Part shown: positions 15,616 to 24,966 of the stretch, in pieces | Position numbering within the stretch: the first letter of the stretch is position 1 | How the letters are laid out: the number at the start of each line of letters is the position of its first letter | Origin: Clostridiales bacterium | GTDB taxonomy: Bacteria; Bacillota; Clostridia; Oscillospirales; CAG-382 | Length of the DNA: 47,337 bases | Direction of reading: 5' to 3' | NCBI GenBank assembly: GCA_003452915.1 | Contig: DMMZ01000053.1 | Location: 35,974-83,310 of the forward strand | Position numbers and translations under genes: made by a program | Notes under the pieces: model-generated | Database searches by the model: none | Told to the model about the DNA's origin: nothing | The model's input: only the letters and a program-made list of their open reading frames with translations

Positions 15616-17714
15616 TTACAAAGCTCAGCCTGCCTTATAACATATTTGCGTCTATCATTGTATTCCTCACGTTTTGCCTTATTAAAGTTCTGAACCGGTC
15701 TGAGGTATCCAACAACTCTGCTCCAGACTTCCGTATCTGTTCCGCATTGAGGGCATTTATATTCTTCGCCGCTTATATAACCATGTTCGGAACAAACCGA
15801 GAAGGTCGGAGTAAGTGTTATATATGGTAACTTATAATTCGTGAAAGCCTTTTTAAGAAGCTGTTTTGCTATTTCGATATCTTTTATTCGCTCTCCAAGA
15901 TACAAGTGAAGAACCGTTCCGCCTGTATACTTGCATTGCAGCTCATCCTGCAAATCGAGTGTCTCAAAAATATCATCGGTATAGCCTACAGGGAGCTGAG
16001 AGGAATTTGTGTAATACGGAACCTCATCGCCTGCTGTGATTATATCGCGGTATTTTTCCTTGTCAAGTCTTGCAAGGCTGTAGCTTGTACCCTCTGCAGG
16101 AGTTGCCTCAAGGTTATATACATGTCCTGTCTCCTCCTGGAAGCCGGTAATAACATCACGCATATAGTCAAGTGTATCACAAGCAAACTTCTGTCCATCA
16201 ACAGTAGTTATATCCTTGTCTTTTCCGAGGAAGTTTACACAAGCCTCGTTCATTCCGATAAGTCCTATTGTATTGAAGTGATTAAACCAATAACTGCCTG
16301 TGCGCTCCTTAACATTCTCAAGGTAGTGTGCAGAATACGGATACATGCCCTTTTCGGTTTGTACTTCAATGGTCTTACGTTTAATTTCAAGGCTTTCCTT
16401 TGCAATCTCCATTAACCTGGACAAACGCTTTTTGAAATCTTCTTCATCTTTTGCAAGATAAGCGATACGCGGTAGATTAATTGTAACAACACCGATAGAC
16501 CCTGTCAGTGGATTTGAGCCGAATAATCCACCGCCCCTCTTGCGAAGCTCGCCTATATTGAGTCTTAAGCGGCAGCACATAGAGAGCGCATCTTCGGGCG
16601 AAAGATCACTGCTTACATAGTTTGAGAAATTAGGAATACCGTATTTGCAAGTGATCTCCATAAATTTATTTATAACAGGGCTGTTCCAGTCAAAATCTTT
16701 TGTTACGTTTATTGTGGGAATCGGGAAGGTGAACACACGTCCCTTTTTATCGCCCTCCATCATAACCTCACAGAAAGCAAGGTTAAGCATATCCATCTCC
16801 GCCTGGAATTCGCCATAGGTTTCATTCATAGTCTTTCCACCGATGACAACCGGCTGGTCTTTTAAAGTATGCGGCGGTTTGATATCAAATGTAAGGTTGG
16901 AGAATGGACATTGGAAACCAACTCTGGTCGGAACATTAAGGTTAAAAATAAACTCCTGTAATGCCTGCTTGACTGTCTTAAATTCCAGCTTATCGTATCT
17001 GATAAAAGGAGCACAATAGGTGTCAAAGCTGCTCCACGCTTGTGCGCCTGCACTCTCTCCCTGTGTGGTAAAGGTAGAATTAACTATCTGACCTAGGAAG
17101 CTGCGGAAATGTTTTGCAGGGGAGGATTCAACTTTTCCGGGTACTCCGCCAAAGCCGTTTACAAGCAACTGCTTAAGGTCCCAGCCTGCGCAATATGGAC
17201 CGAAGAAGCCAAGGTCGTGCAGATGCAAATCACCCGAAACATGAGCGTTGCGTATCTCATCGGGATAAATCTCGTGCAGCCAGTATTGTTTTGTAAAAGT
17301 CTCGCGGATATAGTTGTTCATTCCGTTTATAGATTTTTGTGCATTGGCATTCTCTTTTATACGCCAGTCATTGTCGCCGAGATAATTCTTGAACATATCT
17401 ATGGTAGCACCGATCAAAGCATTTGTCTGCCTTGCTCCGTGACGCTTTTCTCTATAAAGTATATATGCCTTTGCAGTCTTCGCTTTGCCGTTTTCGATAA
17501 GAACCTTTTCTACTAAATCCTGTATAGCTTCTACATCAGCTATCTGATCACTGTATAGCTGTTCTGCCAATTTTACAACCTGTGCAGATAGCTCCTCGGA
17601 CATATTCCAGTCGTTACCGCCTACCGCATTAGCTGCTTTAAAAATTGCTCTTGTTATTTTCTCCGGGTAAAACGGTACTAAACTGCCGTCACGCTTTCTT
17701 ATATTGGTAATCAT
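15612..17714 (-). CDS. nrdD: Anaerobic ribonucleoside-triphosphate reductase NrdD
   Basis: This is a 700-aa class III (oxygen-sensitive) ribonucleotide reductase that makes deoxyribonucleotides. An N-terminal ATP-cone (residues of about 1-90, IRKRDGSLVPFYPEKITRAI) gives allosteric control. The core carries SGDLHLHDLGFFGPYCAGWD and a conserved active-site region. A C-terminal zinc site (CSEHG ... CPQCG) precedes the radical motif RVVGYLRPV, with Gly near residue 669. The length is standard. GAGAGGAAG precedes the ATG. The upstream region carries a promoter and two NrdR boxes, so expression probably follows ATP/dATP status through NrdR. Confidence 0.97.
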   Translation of the reverse strand: MITNIRKRDGSLVPFYPEKITRAIFKAANAVGGNDWNMSEELSAQVVKLAEQLYSDQIADVEAIQDLVEKVLIENGKAKTAKAYILYREKRHGARQTNALIGATIDMFKNYLGDNDWRIKENANAQKSINGMNNYIRETFTKQYWLHEIYPDEIRNAHVSGDLHLHDLGFFGPYCAGWDLKQLLVNGFGGVPGKVESSPAKHFRSFLGQIVNSTFTTQGESAGAQAWSSFDTYCAPFIRYDKLEFKTVKQALQEFIFNLNVPTRVGFQCPFSNLTFDIKPPHTLKDQPVVIGGKTMNETYGEFQAEMDMLNLAFCEVMMEGDKKGRVFTFPIPTINVTKDFDWNSPVINKFMEITCKYGIPNFSNYVSSDLSPEDALSMCCRLRLNIGELRKRGGGLFGSNPLTGSIGVVTINLPRIAYLAKDEEDFKKRLSRLMEIAKESLEIKRKTIEVQTEKGMYPYSAHYLENVKERTGSYWFNHFNTIGLIGMNEACVNFLGKDKDITTVDGQKFACDTLDYMRDVITGFQEETGHVYNLEATPAEGTSYSLARLDKEKYRDIITAGDEVPYYTNSSQLPVGYTDDIFETLDLQDELQCKYTGGTVLHLYLGERIKDIEIAKQLLKKAFTNYKLPYITLTPTFSVCSEHGYISGEEYKCPQCGTDTEVWSRVVGYLRPVQNFNKAKREEYNDRRKYVIRQAELCK

Positions 17715-17784
17715 GTCTTTCTTCCTCTCTTCTAACCCAAGATGTTCATTTTTTCCTTACTGTTGATTTTTTGGGTGCAACGCA

Positions 17785-17813
17785 ATTATACTATATATTG
17801 TGGTGGAATGCAA
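17785..17813 (-). promoter_or_regulatory. Promoter of nrdDG
   Basis: On the minus strand TTGCAT (17808-17813), a 17-base spacer and TATAAT (17785-17790) lie about 70 bases before the nrdD start. Confidence 0.75.
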
Positions 17814-17834
17814 TACGTGATCTATATATTGTTG
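17788..17834. promoter_or_regulatory. Two NrdR boxes upstream of nrdD
   Basis: ATACTATATATTGTGG (17788-17803) and GATCTATATATTGTTG (17819-17834) fit the NrdR box consensus acaCwAtATaTwGtgt. They are 31 bp apart, three helical turns, which is the usual spacing for the NrdR repressor. The first overlaps the -10 and spacer, the second lies upstream of the -35. nrdR itself is not in the window. Confidence 0.88.
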
Positions 17835-17960
17835 CACAAAAGATGTAAACAATGTATGAACATTAGGGGCTAAAATTAGAGAGAATAGTGTCGCAATTAA
17901 ATACACATTGAATTTTTTTGTCACTTTATTCGTTATTTTATACAAATTTAATCAAATAAT

Positions 17961-19127
17961 TCATGCATCGGCTCGGTCTATATCAACCACAGTATATAGT
18001 GTTTTATCCATTTTACACACAAGTGAAGAAACCTCTTCGTTCAAGGTTTTATCGCTCTTTTTTATATCAAAAGGAACAACAATATCGAATATAATATTAG
18101 TATGTGTATGACCTACAACCATTCGAAAATCGTGTATAGTTATACGGTTGTCTATGCTTTTTACCAGTTCTTCAATTCTCGCTTTTGTTTCAAGTGTTTT
18201 CGGATCATTAGTTGAGATAGGGTCCATGTGGATTACCGATTGACATTCAAGCCTGATAAGCAGCATTTTCTCTATATTATCAATAATATCGTGCATGACC
18301 AAAATATCAGATTCGACTGGGATCTCTGCGTGTAAGGAAATCATACGCCTGCCCGGTCCGTAGTCATGTACAATAAGATCGTGCAATCCCACTATTTCGG
18401 GAAATGATAAAACAATCTGTTCTATTTCCTGTACAAACTTTGGTTCGGGCGGTTGCCCTAACAACGGACTGACTGTCTCTTTAACAGAGCTGTACCCCGT
18501 GTACAAAATAAACAAAGCAACAAGAACACCGAACCAGCCGTCGGTATTTATATCGGTAAAATATGTAAAGGTCATGGAAATTAAAACAGAGGTTGTTGCT
18601 ATACAATCGCTCAGGCTGTCTCTTGCAACCGCTTTCATTGCTGACGAACTTATTTTTTTACCAATTTTATTATTATAAAAAGCCATATAAGATTTAAAAG
18701 CTATCGAAATAAAAAGAACGATAAAGGTAATACCAGACAACTTTACCTCTGTTGGATTTATGATTTTTTCAACGGATGATTTAAATAATTCAATTCCGAC
18801 TAAAAGAATTATCATCGAAACAATCAAGCCCGATATGTATTCAATGCGTCCATGTCCGAAAGGATGATGAATATCAGGTTTTTGCCCCGAAAGTTTAAAA
18901 CCGACTGCGGTAACTACCGAGCTTCCGGCATCTGAAAGGTTGTTAAATGCATCTGCGGTGATCGCTATCGAACCGCTTAACATTCCGGCAATCAGCTTAC
19001 CTGCGAATAAAATAATATTAAAAATTATTCCCAATATACCGCATAAAATACCGTATTTTTGCCTGACATTAGCTGAAGTAAACGATTTGTAATTCTTAAT
19101 TAATGCTTTTGCAAGAAGACCTACCAA
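17961..19127 (-). CDS. Cation diffusion facilitator family transporter
   Basis: This is a 388-aa metal efflux protein of the CDF/FieF-like type. Six membrane helices span about residues 20-210. Helix two carries the metal-binding DAFNNLSDAGSS, followed by HHPFGHGRIEY and a helix-five region with ARDSLSDCIAT. A cytoplasmic domain of about 170 residues contains VHDYGPGRRMISLHAEIP. It probably exports Zn, Fe or Mn. I prefer the TTG at 19127 because GAGGTGA sits five or six bases before it; the GTG at 19136 overlaps this site. It ends a minus-strand row behind an SDR gene. Confidence 0.9.
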   Translation of the reverse strand: MVGLLAKALIKNYKSFTSANVRQKYGILCGILGIIFNIILFAGKLIAGMLSGSIAITADAFNNLSDAGSSVVTAVGFKLSGQKPDIHHPFGHGRIEYISGLIVSMIILLVGIELFKSSVEKIINPTEVKLSGITFIVLFISIAFKSYMAFYNNKIGKKISSSAMKAVARDSLSDCIATTSVLISMTFTYFTDINTDGWFGVLVALFILYTGYSSVKETVSPLLGQPPEPKFVQEIEQIVLSFPEIVGLHDLIVHDYGPGRRMISLHAEIPVESDILVMHDIIDNIEKMLLIRLECQSVIHMDPISTNDPKTLETKARIEELVKSIDNRITIHDFRMVVGHTHTNIIFDIVVPFDIKKSDKTLNEEVSSLVCKMDKTLYTVVDIDRADA

Positions 19128-19178
19128 AAAACTCACCTCAATTTTTTATTAAAACAAAAGTATTGATGTTTACACCAG

Positions 19179-19940
19179 TTATATTGTCGGCATTACATTT
19201 CCGCCACATACAGGAATATATGCACCCGTTATAAAGCTTGCGAGATCGGAGGCCAAAAAAGCCACAACATTGGCAATTTCCTGATCGGTTCCCCTTCGTT
19301 TTAACGGTACTTTTTCGCAATATTCCTTGCTGTATTCTGTTCCCCACTGCCTGTCGTTATCAGATATAGTCCAGCCAGGTGCAACCTGATTTACTGTTAT
19401 ATTATATTCTCCGATTTCCTTTGCTAAAATACGCATAACACCATCCATCCCTCTTTTTGCGGCAACATAAGCCGATTGAGTAGGGAAATTCATCATTGAA
19501 CATTCTGTATTAATTCCAATAAACCTACCTGTGTTTTTTTCAATCATAGGCTGAACAAATGCCTTTGCCATATATACATTTTGCATTACACAGGATTTAA
19601 ACTGACTTTCATAATCTTCTGCCGCCTGTTCAAGCACTGTTGTCCATCTGTATTGAATTACAGCGTTGTCAACTATAATGTCTGGTAAAGTAAACTCTGA
19701 GGTAATCTTTTCCTTCATTTGTATAATAGAATTAAAATCGGTAATATCCGCTTGCACAATAAAAGCGCGTCTGCCTATTTTTTCTATTTCACTATATAAT
19801 TCTTTTGCTTTTTCTATGTTATTATGATAATGAATAATTATATTCGCACCGCATTCTGCAAGTGTGCGTACCATAACTCTGCCCAATTGTCCTGTTGCAC
19901 CTGTAATAAGTGCTGTTTTATTTGACAAATCAATTTTCAT
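19179..19940 (-). CDS. Short-chain dehydrogenase/reductase
   Basis: This is a 253-aa SDR oxidoreductase. The cofactor motif is TGATGQLGR near residue 12, and the catalytic YxxxK is AYVAAKRG near residue 155. The C-terminus ends in the typical SFITGAYIPVCGG. The preference for NAD or NADP and the substrate are unknown; 3-oxoacyl-ACP reductase-like or sugar dehydrogenase roles are possible. The ATG at 19940 yields MKIDLSNKTALITG; an in-frame TTG at 19979 would extend into the previous gene. It lies 20 bases behind the alpha/beta hydrolase gene in what looks like one operon. Confidence 0.88.
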   Translation of the reverse strand: MKIDLSNKTALITGATGQLGRVMVRTLAECGANIIIHYHNNIEKAKELYSEIEKIGRRAFIVQADITDFNSIIQMKEKITSEFTLPDIIVDNAVIQYRWTTVLEQAAEDYESQFKSCVMQNVYMAKAFVQPMIEKNTGRFIGINTECSMMNFPTQSAYVAAKRGMDGVMRILAKEIGEYNITVNQVAPGWTISDNDRQWGTEYSKEYCEKVPLKRRGTDQEIANVVAFLASDLASFITGAYIPVCGGNVMPTI

Positions 19941-19960
19941 ATTTTTTCTCTTTTCTTTCT

Positions 19961-20635
19961 TTAAAAACGTCTTTTGCAAAAAGATTTTATTATTCCATAC
20001 ATTTTATCACTGTTTACTATATAGCTTGAATGGCTTTCTTTCGGTAGAATTAATAATTCGCTTTCTGTGATATTTTCAGCAATCATCTTCGTATGAATAT
20101 CTTTAATCATATCGTTTTGTCCTGCAGTAATCAGGACAGGAACTTTTATTTTCTTCAACTCTGAATTTTCTATGTTAGGTTGAGTGAGCATAATACGGTA
20201 TAAATGTGACTTTGTGAAGAAATAAATTAATCTGAATAGATAACGATAAATAATCTTGATTCCAGACGGAGCGATATTTACTCCGCTTACAATCAAGTTA
20301 GATAACAGTTCGGGGTATTTTATTGCAATTATCAATCCGATAATTCCACCATCGCTAAAACCATACAAAATCGGTTTTTGCAGTTCAAGCGTTTTTATAA
20401 AACCGACTATATCTTCCGCCATAACATTGTAATCAAGTTCCTTTACCACGCTGCTTTTACCGTGTCCGCGGCTGTCAATTGAATAAACAATATAATCTTT
20501 TGATAATTTATCGCATAACGCATCAAAAATCACATTGGATTCTCCGTTGCCGTGTAAAAGGAGGAGCGGTCTACCTTTTCCTCTTTTTTTATAAAACAAT
20601 TCTATTCCGTTTGTACTGCAATAATTTTCGGTCAT
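19961..20635 (-). CDS. Alpha/beta hydrolase
   Basis: This is a 224-aa hydrolase of the alpha/beta fold. LLLLHGNGESN forms the oxyanion region, the nucleophile elbow is GFSDGG (GxSxG) near residue 94, the acidic residue is in TAGQNDMI, and the catalytic His is in PKESHSSY near the end. All three catalytic residues are present. Substrate specificity cannot be predicted; esterase or lipase-like activity is likely. It follows the AlgX-like gene by 15 bases and precedes the SDR, so these probably share the promoter at 21973-22001. Confidence 0.88.
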   Translation of the reverse strand: MTENYCSTNGIELFYKKRGKGRPLLLLHGNGESNVIFDALCDKLSKDYIVYSIDSRGHGKSSVVKELDYNVMAEDIVGFIKTLELQKPILYGFSDGGIIGLIIAIKYPELLSNLIVSGVNIAPSGIKIIYRYLFRLIYFFTKSHLYRIMLTQPNIENSELKKIKVPVLITAGQNDMIKDIHTKMIAENITESELLILPKESHSSYIVNSDKMYGIIKSFCKRRF

Positions 20636-20650
20636 AGATGCTCCTGCCTT

Positions 20651-21931
20651 TTACTTGTAAAGGCTCTTAAGGTTCATATCACTAACTATATAAATAACAT
20701 AATCAACATCAAGATTTGTGAACCTTTCCTTATCAAACGTAAAATCCCACATCGCAAGCATAGTAGTGGTTGCGCAACGTTCGGCAATAAAATCAAACAT
20801 CATTATCGAATATGAGTCTCGCATAATTATGATGTTAGGTTTTTCCTCTTGTTCAGAATTAACAAAGGTATGCTCTTTTGTCGGCTCTTCCGCAATAATC
20901 GTGGAATCTCCGCTCTTATACTTCAATATATTGACAGGTGTTTCAAAAGTCAGATTAGAATAGGTTGAGGTTTCATAGAGTTTTGATACATCCATCCCAA
21001 GATCAAAGTATAAGTCTCCGACCTGATGACTTTCGTTTGCAAAACCAAAATCTTCTATCGGACGCGGAGAACTAGCCGGAAAGCTCTGAGAAATATAATC
21101 AAAAAGCTCGTCATAAGCAAAATAAGCTGCATATTCTGTCCAATGGCTGTCTGTATTGTGATATATAAAGAATTCGTCGTTCTTGTGCTGTTCTAAAATA
21201 GGTTTCATGTCAATCACTTTTGCACCTGCTGCAGCTAGTAAAGCGGCTGACTGGTCATGCAGGGATTGTGTATCGGGAATCTGCCCAAGTTTTTCGGGCA
21301 TATATTCGCTGTAAATTTCGTTAGGATTAGGTACAAGTATATAAATAGGAGTAGCACCCAGATTCTCGTCAAGCCAATTTACTCGCTCGGAAATACGTTT
21401 TTTTGCAAGATTCTCTTCCTCGGTATTTAAAACATCTTTTCTGTAATAGTTATCTGACGTGTTGCTAAAAAATAAATGAAAATCTTTTCCAACCCACACC
21501 CAATCGGAAATACCTTTATCCGGAGTTCTAAAATATGCTTGGTCTGTAGTGGGGTCACTCAATGCTTTCCTGTCACTTTTAGCACATAAAGATACTTCCA
21601 TCGGACTGTTTTTACGTGCTACCGAAAGCTCTAAGATAAAGCTGCCGTAATGTGACTTGGTGGTATGTATAACTTTATTTTCATAAAGAACATATATTGT
21701 CGCACCCTCTTCACATGTGCCGGAAAAAATAACTCTTCCATCATCTACGGTTCGTGCTTCAACAATAACAGGAGCATCGGTTTTTTCATCATATTCGCTT
21801 CCTGTAAGTGAGGAAATATCTATCGAGAGTGTACCTATATTGTCCGAATTATCACATGAGGCAAGTATAACGGTAAAAATAAGTGTAATAATTAATAAAT
21901 ATAAGTTATATTTCAAGAATTTGCTCTTCAT
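20651..21931 (-). CDS. AlgX/DHHW-type SGNH-fold lipoprotein
   Basis: This is a 426-aa exported lipoprotein with lipobox LASC (lipid Cys near residue 26). An Ig-like segment of about 80 residues is followed by an SGNH/AlgX-type domain. The family HxW signature is seen as NTDSHWTEYAAYFAYDEL, and a candidate catalytic Ser is in IIIMRDSYS near residue 372. AlgX/AlgJ and DHHW proteins acetylate exopolysaccharides outside the membrane. No membrane-bound O-acyltransferase (AlgI type) is in the window, so the acyl donor is unclear. Its position just behind the polysaccharide operon makes polymer modification plausible, but it has its own promoter. Confidence 0.8.
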   Translation of the reverse strand: MKSKFLKYNLYLLIITLIFTVILASCDNSDNIGTLSIDISSLTGSEYDEKTDAPVIVEARTVDDGRVIFSGTCEEGATIYVLYENKVIHTTKSHYGSFILELSVARKNSPMEVSLCAKSDRKALSDPTTDQAYFRTPDKGISDWVWVGKDFHLFFSNTSDNYYRKDVLNTEEENLAKKRISERVNWLDENLGATPIYILVPNPNEIYSEYMPEKLGQIPDTQSLHDQSAALLAAAGAKVIDMKPILEQHKNDEFFIYHNTDSHWTEYAAYFAYDELFDYISQSFPASSPRPIEDFGFANESHQVGDLYFDLGMDVSKLYETSTYSNLTFETPVNILKYKSGDSTIIAEEPTKEHTFVNSEQEEKPNIIIMRDSYSIMMFDFIAERCATTTMLAMWDFTFDKERFTNLDVDYVIYIVSDMNLKSLYK

Positions 21932-21972
21932 ATTTTTGCCCTCGATTATAAATCTACTTGACTATTTTTTTA

Positions 21973-22001
21973 AGTATAGCACAAATTGGCAGTATAATCA
22001 A
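21973..22001 (-). promoter_or_regulatory. Promoter of the AlgX-like operon
   Basis: On the minus strand TTGATT (21996-22001), a 17-base spacer and TATACT (21973-21978) follow the terminator at 22018-22052 and precede the gene at 21931. Confidence 0.7.
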
Positions 22002-22017
22002 TAAAAATGATTACAAC

Positions 22018-22052
22018 AAAAAAGGACTATAAGAAATCTCCTTAGTCCTTTT
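22018..22052 (-). terminator. Terminator at the end of the polysaccharide operon
   Basis: On the minus strand AAAAGGACTA (22043-22052) pairs perfectly with TAGTCCTTTT (22020-22029), and a six-T run follows. It lies directly after the DUF4832 gene and ends the long operon that starts near 37800. Confidence 0.85.
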
Positions 22053-22059
22053 GATATTA

Positions 22060-23451
22060 TTATCGATTATTTTTATTCGTAGTATTTATCCACTCATATA
22101 ACACTGACAAATTGCCTATACGTTCGCCGCCCATTGCGAACTTAATTGCAGGCTCGCCTGTGTTCGGGTCAACAATTCCTATACATAGCTTAAGATTTTT
22201 ATCGGATAAATTCTCAAGGCTGAAACCAGAATAGGTCCTGATAGTTTTACCTGAAGTCAGCCTGGTAAGTTCTATATCAATCTCTTTTTTTTGGGTGATA
22301 TTATTGTTCTCGTCCAAGAGATAAAGGTAAGCGTCCCAATCCCAATATATAGGTGCAACACCGTCGTTTGTCCAGTCGAGAGAAACTTTAAGAACTTTAC
22401 CGTTAAAGCTGGAATTTATTTTTGCTTTATTGATACGGAAACGATAGCCTAAATTGTTTAGGACTGTGCCTATTCCTTCTCCGTAACTATCCTTTTCCGG
22501 CATTTTTGGTCCGATAAAGGACATATGAGAGCTTCTTACCAGCTCGATTGTCTCGTCAAGATGGTATTTTAACAGCCAATCCATTGTAACAGAACTCGTG
22601 AACTCGCCGCCTACTGCTGCGGTATTCCAAACCTCAGGCACTGGAACGATTGCAAATTTCTCACCTGTCTGCGTATATTCTCCGCCTTTATTTATCCAGT
22701 CCAGCCATTCGGCAGTTGCATCTGCATCGCCTGTCATATCGTTAAAAACACCTAAACCATAAGTTTTTACTGGAGTAAATGACCTTCGCATCATAATTTG
22801 AGCGTTTGGAAAAGCGGTTAAATAGGGTTTTATATATAAGTCGCGTATTGCTTCATCGGGCATTTCCTCGATGCCGCTTTCGTAATTTACATGCCATTCT
22901 CCCCAATGACCAAGGCTTCCAAGCTCTACATATGCAAAGAAATCATCCTTGCCGTAATATTCTCCGATAGCTTTTATTGCCTTTTCGTGCGCTTTTATAA
23001 TTATCTCGTTTTCATAATCAGGAGAGAAACCTTTCCCGTAGGAGTTGTCATAAACATCCCCGTCACCATCAATCTTATCATATAACCAATCGGGAATATC
23101 AATATGTTTTTTATCGCCTGGCTTGTCTAAAACAAAGCGAAAAACAACACGCTTACCTTGTTCACGCCACATATCAAGCTGGTTGCTTTCGTCTATACCA
23201 GCAAAGTCATATACGCCCTCCTCGGGCTCAAGCTCACGCCAGGTAACATCAACATAAACAAGAGAATATTTCTCTGCTACGGACGTATATTCCGCAATCG
23301 GAGCATAACCAATCAAGGGGTTGACAATAACCTCATTACTTTTTTCAAATGTAACAGTTTTGTTCCATTTTGAACCGAAAAGTATAAGGTTTAAAGAGCC
23401 ACCCGCAATCAACATTGTTATCATATATATAATTAATTTATAAAACTTCAT
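22060..23451 (-). CDS. DUF4832 domain protein, membrane anchored
   Basis: This is a 463-aa protein with one N-terminal hydrophobic helix and an outside domain. Residues of about 45-330 look like a TIM-barrel glycoside hydrolase (VYVDVTWRELEPEEGVYDF, then AYVELGSLGHWGEWHV with Glu residues in the usual places of clan A hydrolases). The last about 110 residues are a beta-sandwich typical of DUF4832. It could trim or release the polysaccharide, filling the role of the hydrolase domain of PelA, which is missing elsewhere in the operon; this is inference. Its ATG directly abuts the stop of the DUF4956 gene. It is the last gene of the operon. Confidence 0.75.
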   Translation of the reverse strand: MKFYKLIIYMITMLIAGGSLNLILFGSKWNKTVTFEKSNEVIVNPLIGYAPIAEYTSVAEKYSLVYVDVTWRELEPEEGVYDFAGIDESNQLDMWREQGKRVVFRFVLDKPGDKKHIDIPDWLYDKIDGDGDVYDNSYGKGFSPDYENEIIIKAHEKAIKAIGEYYGKDDFFAYVELGSLGHWGEWHVNYESGIEEMPDEAIRDLYIKPYLTAFPNAQIMMRRSFTPVKTYGLGVFNDMTGDADATAEWLDWINKGGEYTQTGEKFAIVPVPEVWNTAAVGGEFTSSVTMDWLLKYHLDETIELVRSSHMSFIGPKMPEKDSYGEGIGTVLNNLGYRFRINKAKINSSFNGKVLKVSLDWTNDGVAPIYWDWDAYLYLLDENNNITQKKEIDIELTRLTSGKTIRTYSGFSLENLSDKNLKLCIGIVDPNTGEPAIKFAMGGERIGNLSVLYEWINTTNKNNR

Positions 23452-24135
23452 TTATCCGTGATACTCGCCGTCGTATTGTACAAGAGTTACATCCTGTACA
23501 TTTTCGACCATGCGGATTCTATCAACAAAAGCCAAATTATCTCCTTTTGAAAAAACTTCTATCGCCATTTCTGCTGCATCCTTACGTATTGTCTTGGATT
23601 TTATTCGGAACTTTACATTTCCCATTGCTCTTCTGACCATATCACCTGTATATTCACCGATATAATGAATAACAACTATGTAAACCTGACCACTAACCGC
23701 ACGACGATTGAAAATAAAGAGCGTTAATACCATGATAATAGCTGCTGTACCTGCAAGAGGATACATCTTTGCTCCTACAGTAATTCCGGAGGTTATTGCC
23801 CAGAAAAGATATAAAAGGTCCATAGGTTCTTTTATTGCTGTGCGGTAACGTACTATAGATAATGCACCGATCATGCCCAGAGAAATGACTATGTTTGAAC
23901 TGATAGCAATTGTTACCATACAGGTCATGACCGTCATACCAACCAGCGTTATCGAAAAAGTACGGCTGTATACAACGCCTCTGAAGAACTTTGAATAGAT
24001 AAAGCTGACAAATAAGCCCATCAACAGTGCTGCACCCAACGATATTAAAATAATAACGAAATTCTCCCATGAAAAAGTCTGCTGAAATATCTCATTCTCT
24101 AATATTGATTTTTTTATAAAATCCTGTACGCTCAT
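23452..24135 (-). CDS. DUF4956 membrane protein
   Basis: This is a 227-aa protein with three or four N-terminal membrane helices (about residues 25-130) and a cytoplasmic ferredoxin-like domain of about 80 residues. The motif GALSIVRYRTAIKEPMDLLYLFW is characteristic of DUF4956. Its biochemical role is unknown. In Clostridia it is commonly found next to VTC-domain and CotH genes, as here. I chose the ATG at 24135, which has AAAGGAAAG at a good distance, rather than the one at 24153. Confidence 0.85.
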   Translation of the reverse strand: MSVQDFIKKSILENEIFQQTFSWENFVIILISLGAALLMGLFVSFIYSKFFRGVVYSRTFSITLVGMTVMTCMVTIAISSNIVISLGMIGALSIVRYRTAIKEPMDLLYLFWAITSGITVGAKMYPLAGTAAIIMVLTLFIFNRRAVSGQVYIVVIHYIGEYTGDMVRRAMGNVKFRIKSKTIRKDAAEMAIEVFSKGDNLAFVDRIRMVENVQDVTLVQYDGEYHG

Positions 24136-24189
24136 AAAATGCTTTCCTTTCATTGCTTATTAAATAATTAAGTATATTTGATATCGGTA

Positions 24190-24966
24190 TTATGATAATA
24201 TATAATTTGTTTTCTCGCAGCAAAGCACATATTTTGATACAGCTGATAGCTCGGCTGCTCTTGACGGAAGTGCTTTTCTTATCATTTGTGGTAAAAGTTC
24301 CGTAAATTTTACTTCCATAACTAATTTATCGGGATCGAGAACACTTAAAGTCGGAAGTTTTGGATCAAAAAGTGCAAATTCCAAAGAGCTTGCTCTTACA
24401 TCGGTGTCAAAAGTAATTCTCACGTCACCGACAGCAAATATGAACGGTTCTCTTTCATAATCAACAATTACCCTCGGACGCATTATGTTTGATACACATT
24501 GAATATAAAATTCTCTGCAAATTTTATTTTCATGTTTTAGAAGAAATCCATAATCACCGACCAAGATTTTTTCTGTTTCCTCTCGGGTGAGTCGCGCATT
24601 CTGTTTGTTTATGTAATTGCCTTGTTTTATCTTTTTTTCCAAGTTTATTACGCTGTCACTGTCATCATAAATTCTAATCCTGAATTTACTTCTGCTTGTT
24701 ACTCCCATAAGCTTTTCCTCATAAGAGCTGTTCCAGTAATCATCGAAATATAGGCTTCGGATTTTATAAAAACCATTTTTTGCATGAGTATCTTTTTGTA
24801 TTAAACCACCCAGTCTGGTTTTTATTATTTCCTTATCACCATAATTTATCAGATATTTTAACTCGTGTCGGAAAACAGGTCTGTCGTTGTTATTTTCAGT
24901 TATAATACCTGACCACTCCTTTCGTAATACTACTTCTCTTAAGAAACAGTAAGAAAAATTCTTCAA
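24190..24966 (-). CDS. VTC-domain polyphosphate polymerase-like protein
   Basis: The protein carries a VTC domain, the tunnel-fold catalytic unit of the yeast polyphosphate polymerase Vtc4. Visible motifs are FRHELKYLI, RSLYFDD, SRSKFRIRIYDD (Arg pair), NLEKKIKQGNY (Lys cluster) and KLVMEVKFTE near the end, which supply the basic and acidic residues of the tunnel. It may make polyphosphate or another polyanion. The start is unclear. The TTG at 24966 has no good ribosome site, while AAAGGAG at 24916-24922 sits nine bases before an ATT at 24904-24906, which would give a 238-aa product starting just before the conserved domain. Confidence 0.8.
   Translation of the reverse strand: MKNFSYCFLREVVLRKEWSGIITENNNDRPVFRHELKYLINYGDKEIIKTRLGGLIQKDTHAKNGFYKIRSLYFDDYWNSSYEEKLMGVTSRSKFRIRIYDDSDSVINLEKKIKQGNYINKQNARLTREETEKILVGDYGFLLKHENKICREFYIQCVSNIMRPRVIVDYEREPFIFAVGDVRITFDTDVRASSLEFALFDPKLPTLSVLDPDKLVMEVKFTELLPQMIRKALPSRAAELSAVSKYVLCCEKTNYILS

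Noticed and set aside
17757..17945. Minus-strand frame of 62 aa before nrdD
   Set aside because: It covers the nrdDG promoter and NrdR boxes; no ribosome site and no protein-like pattern.
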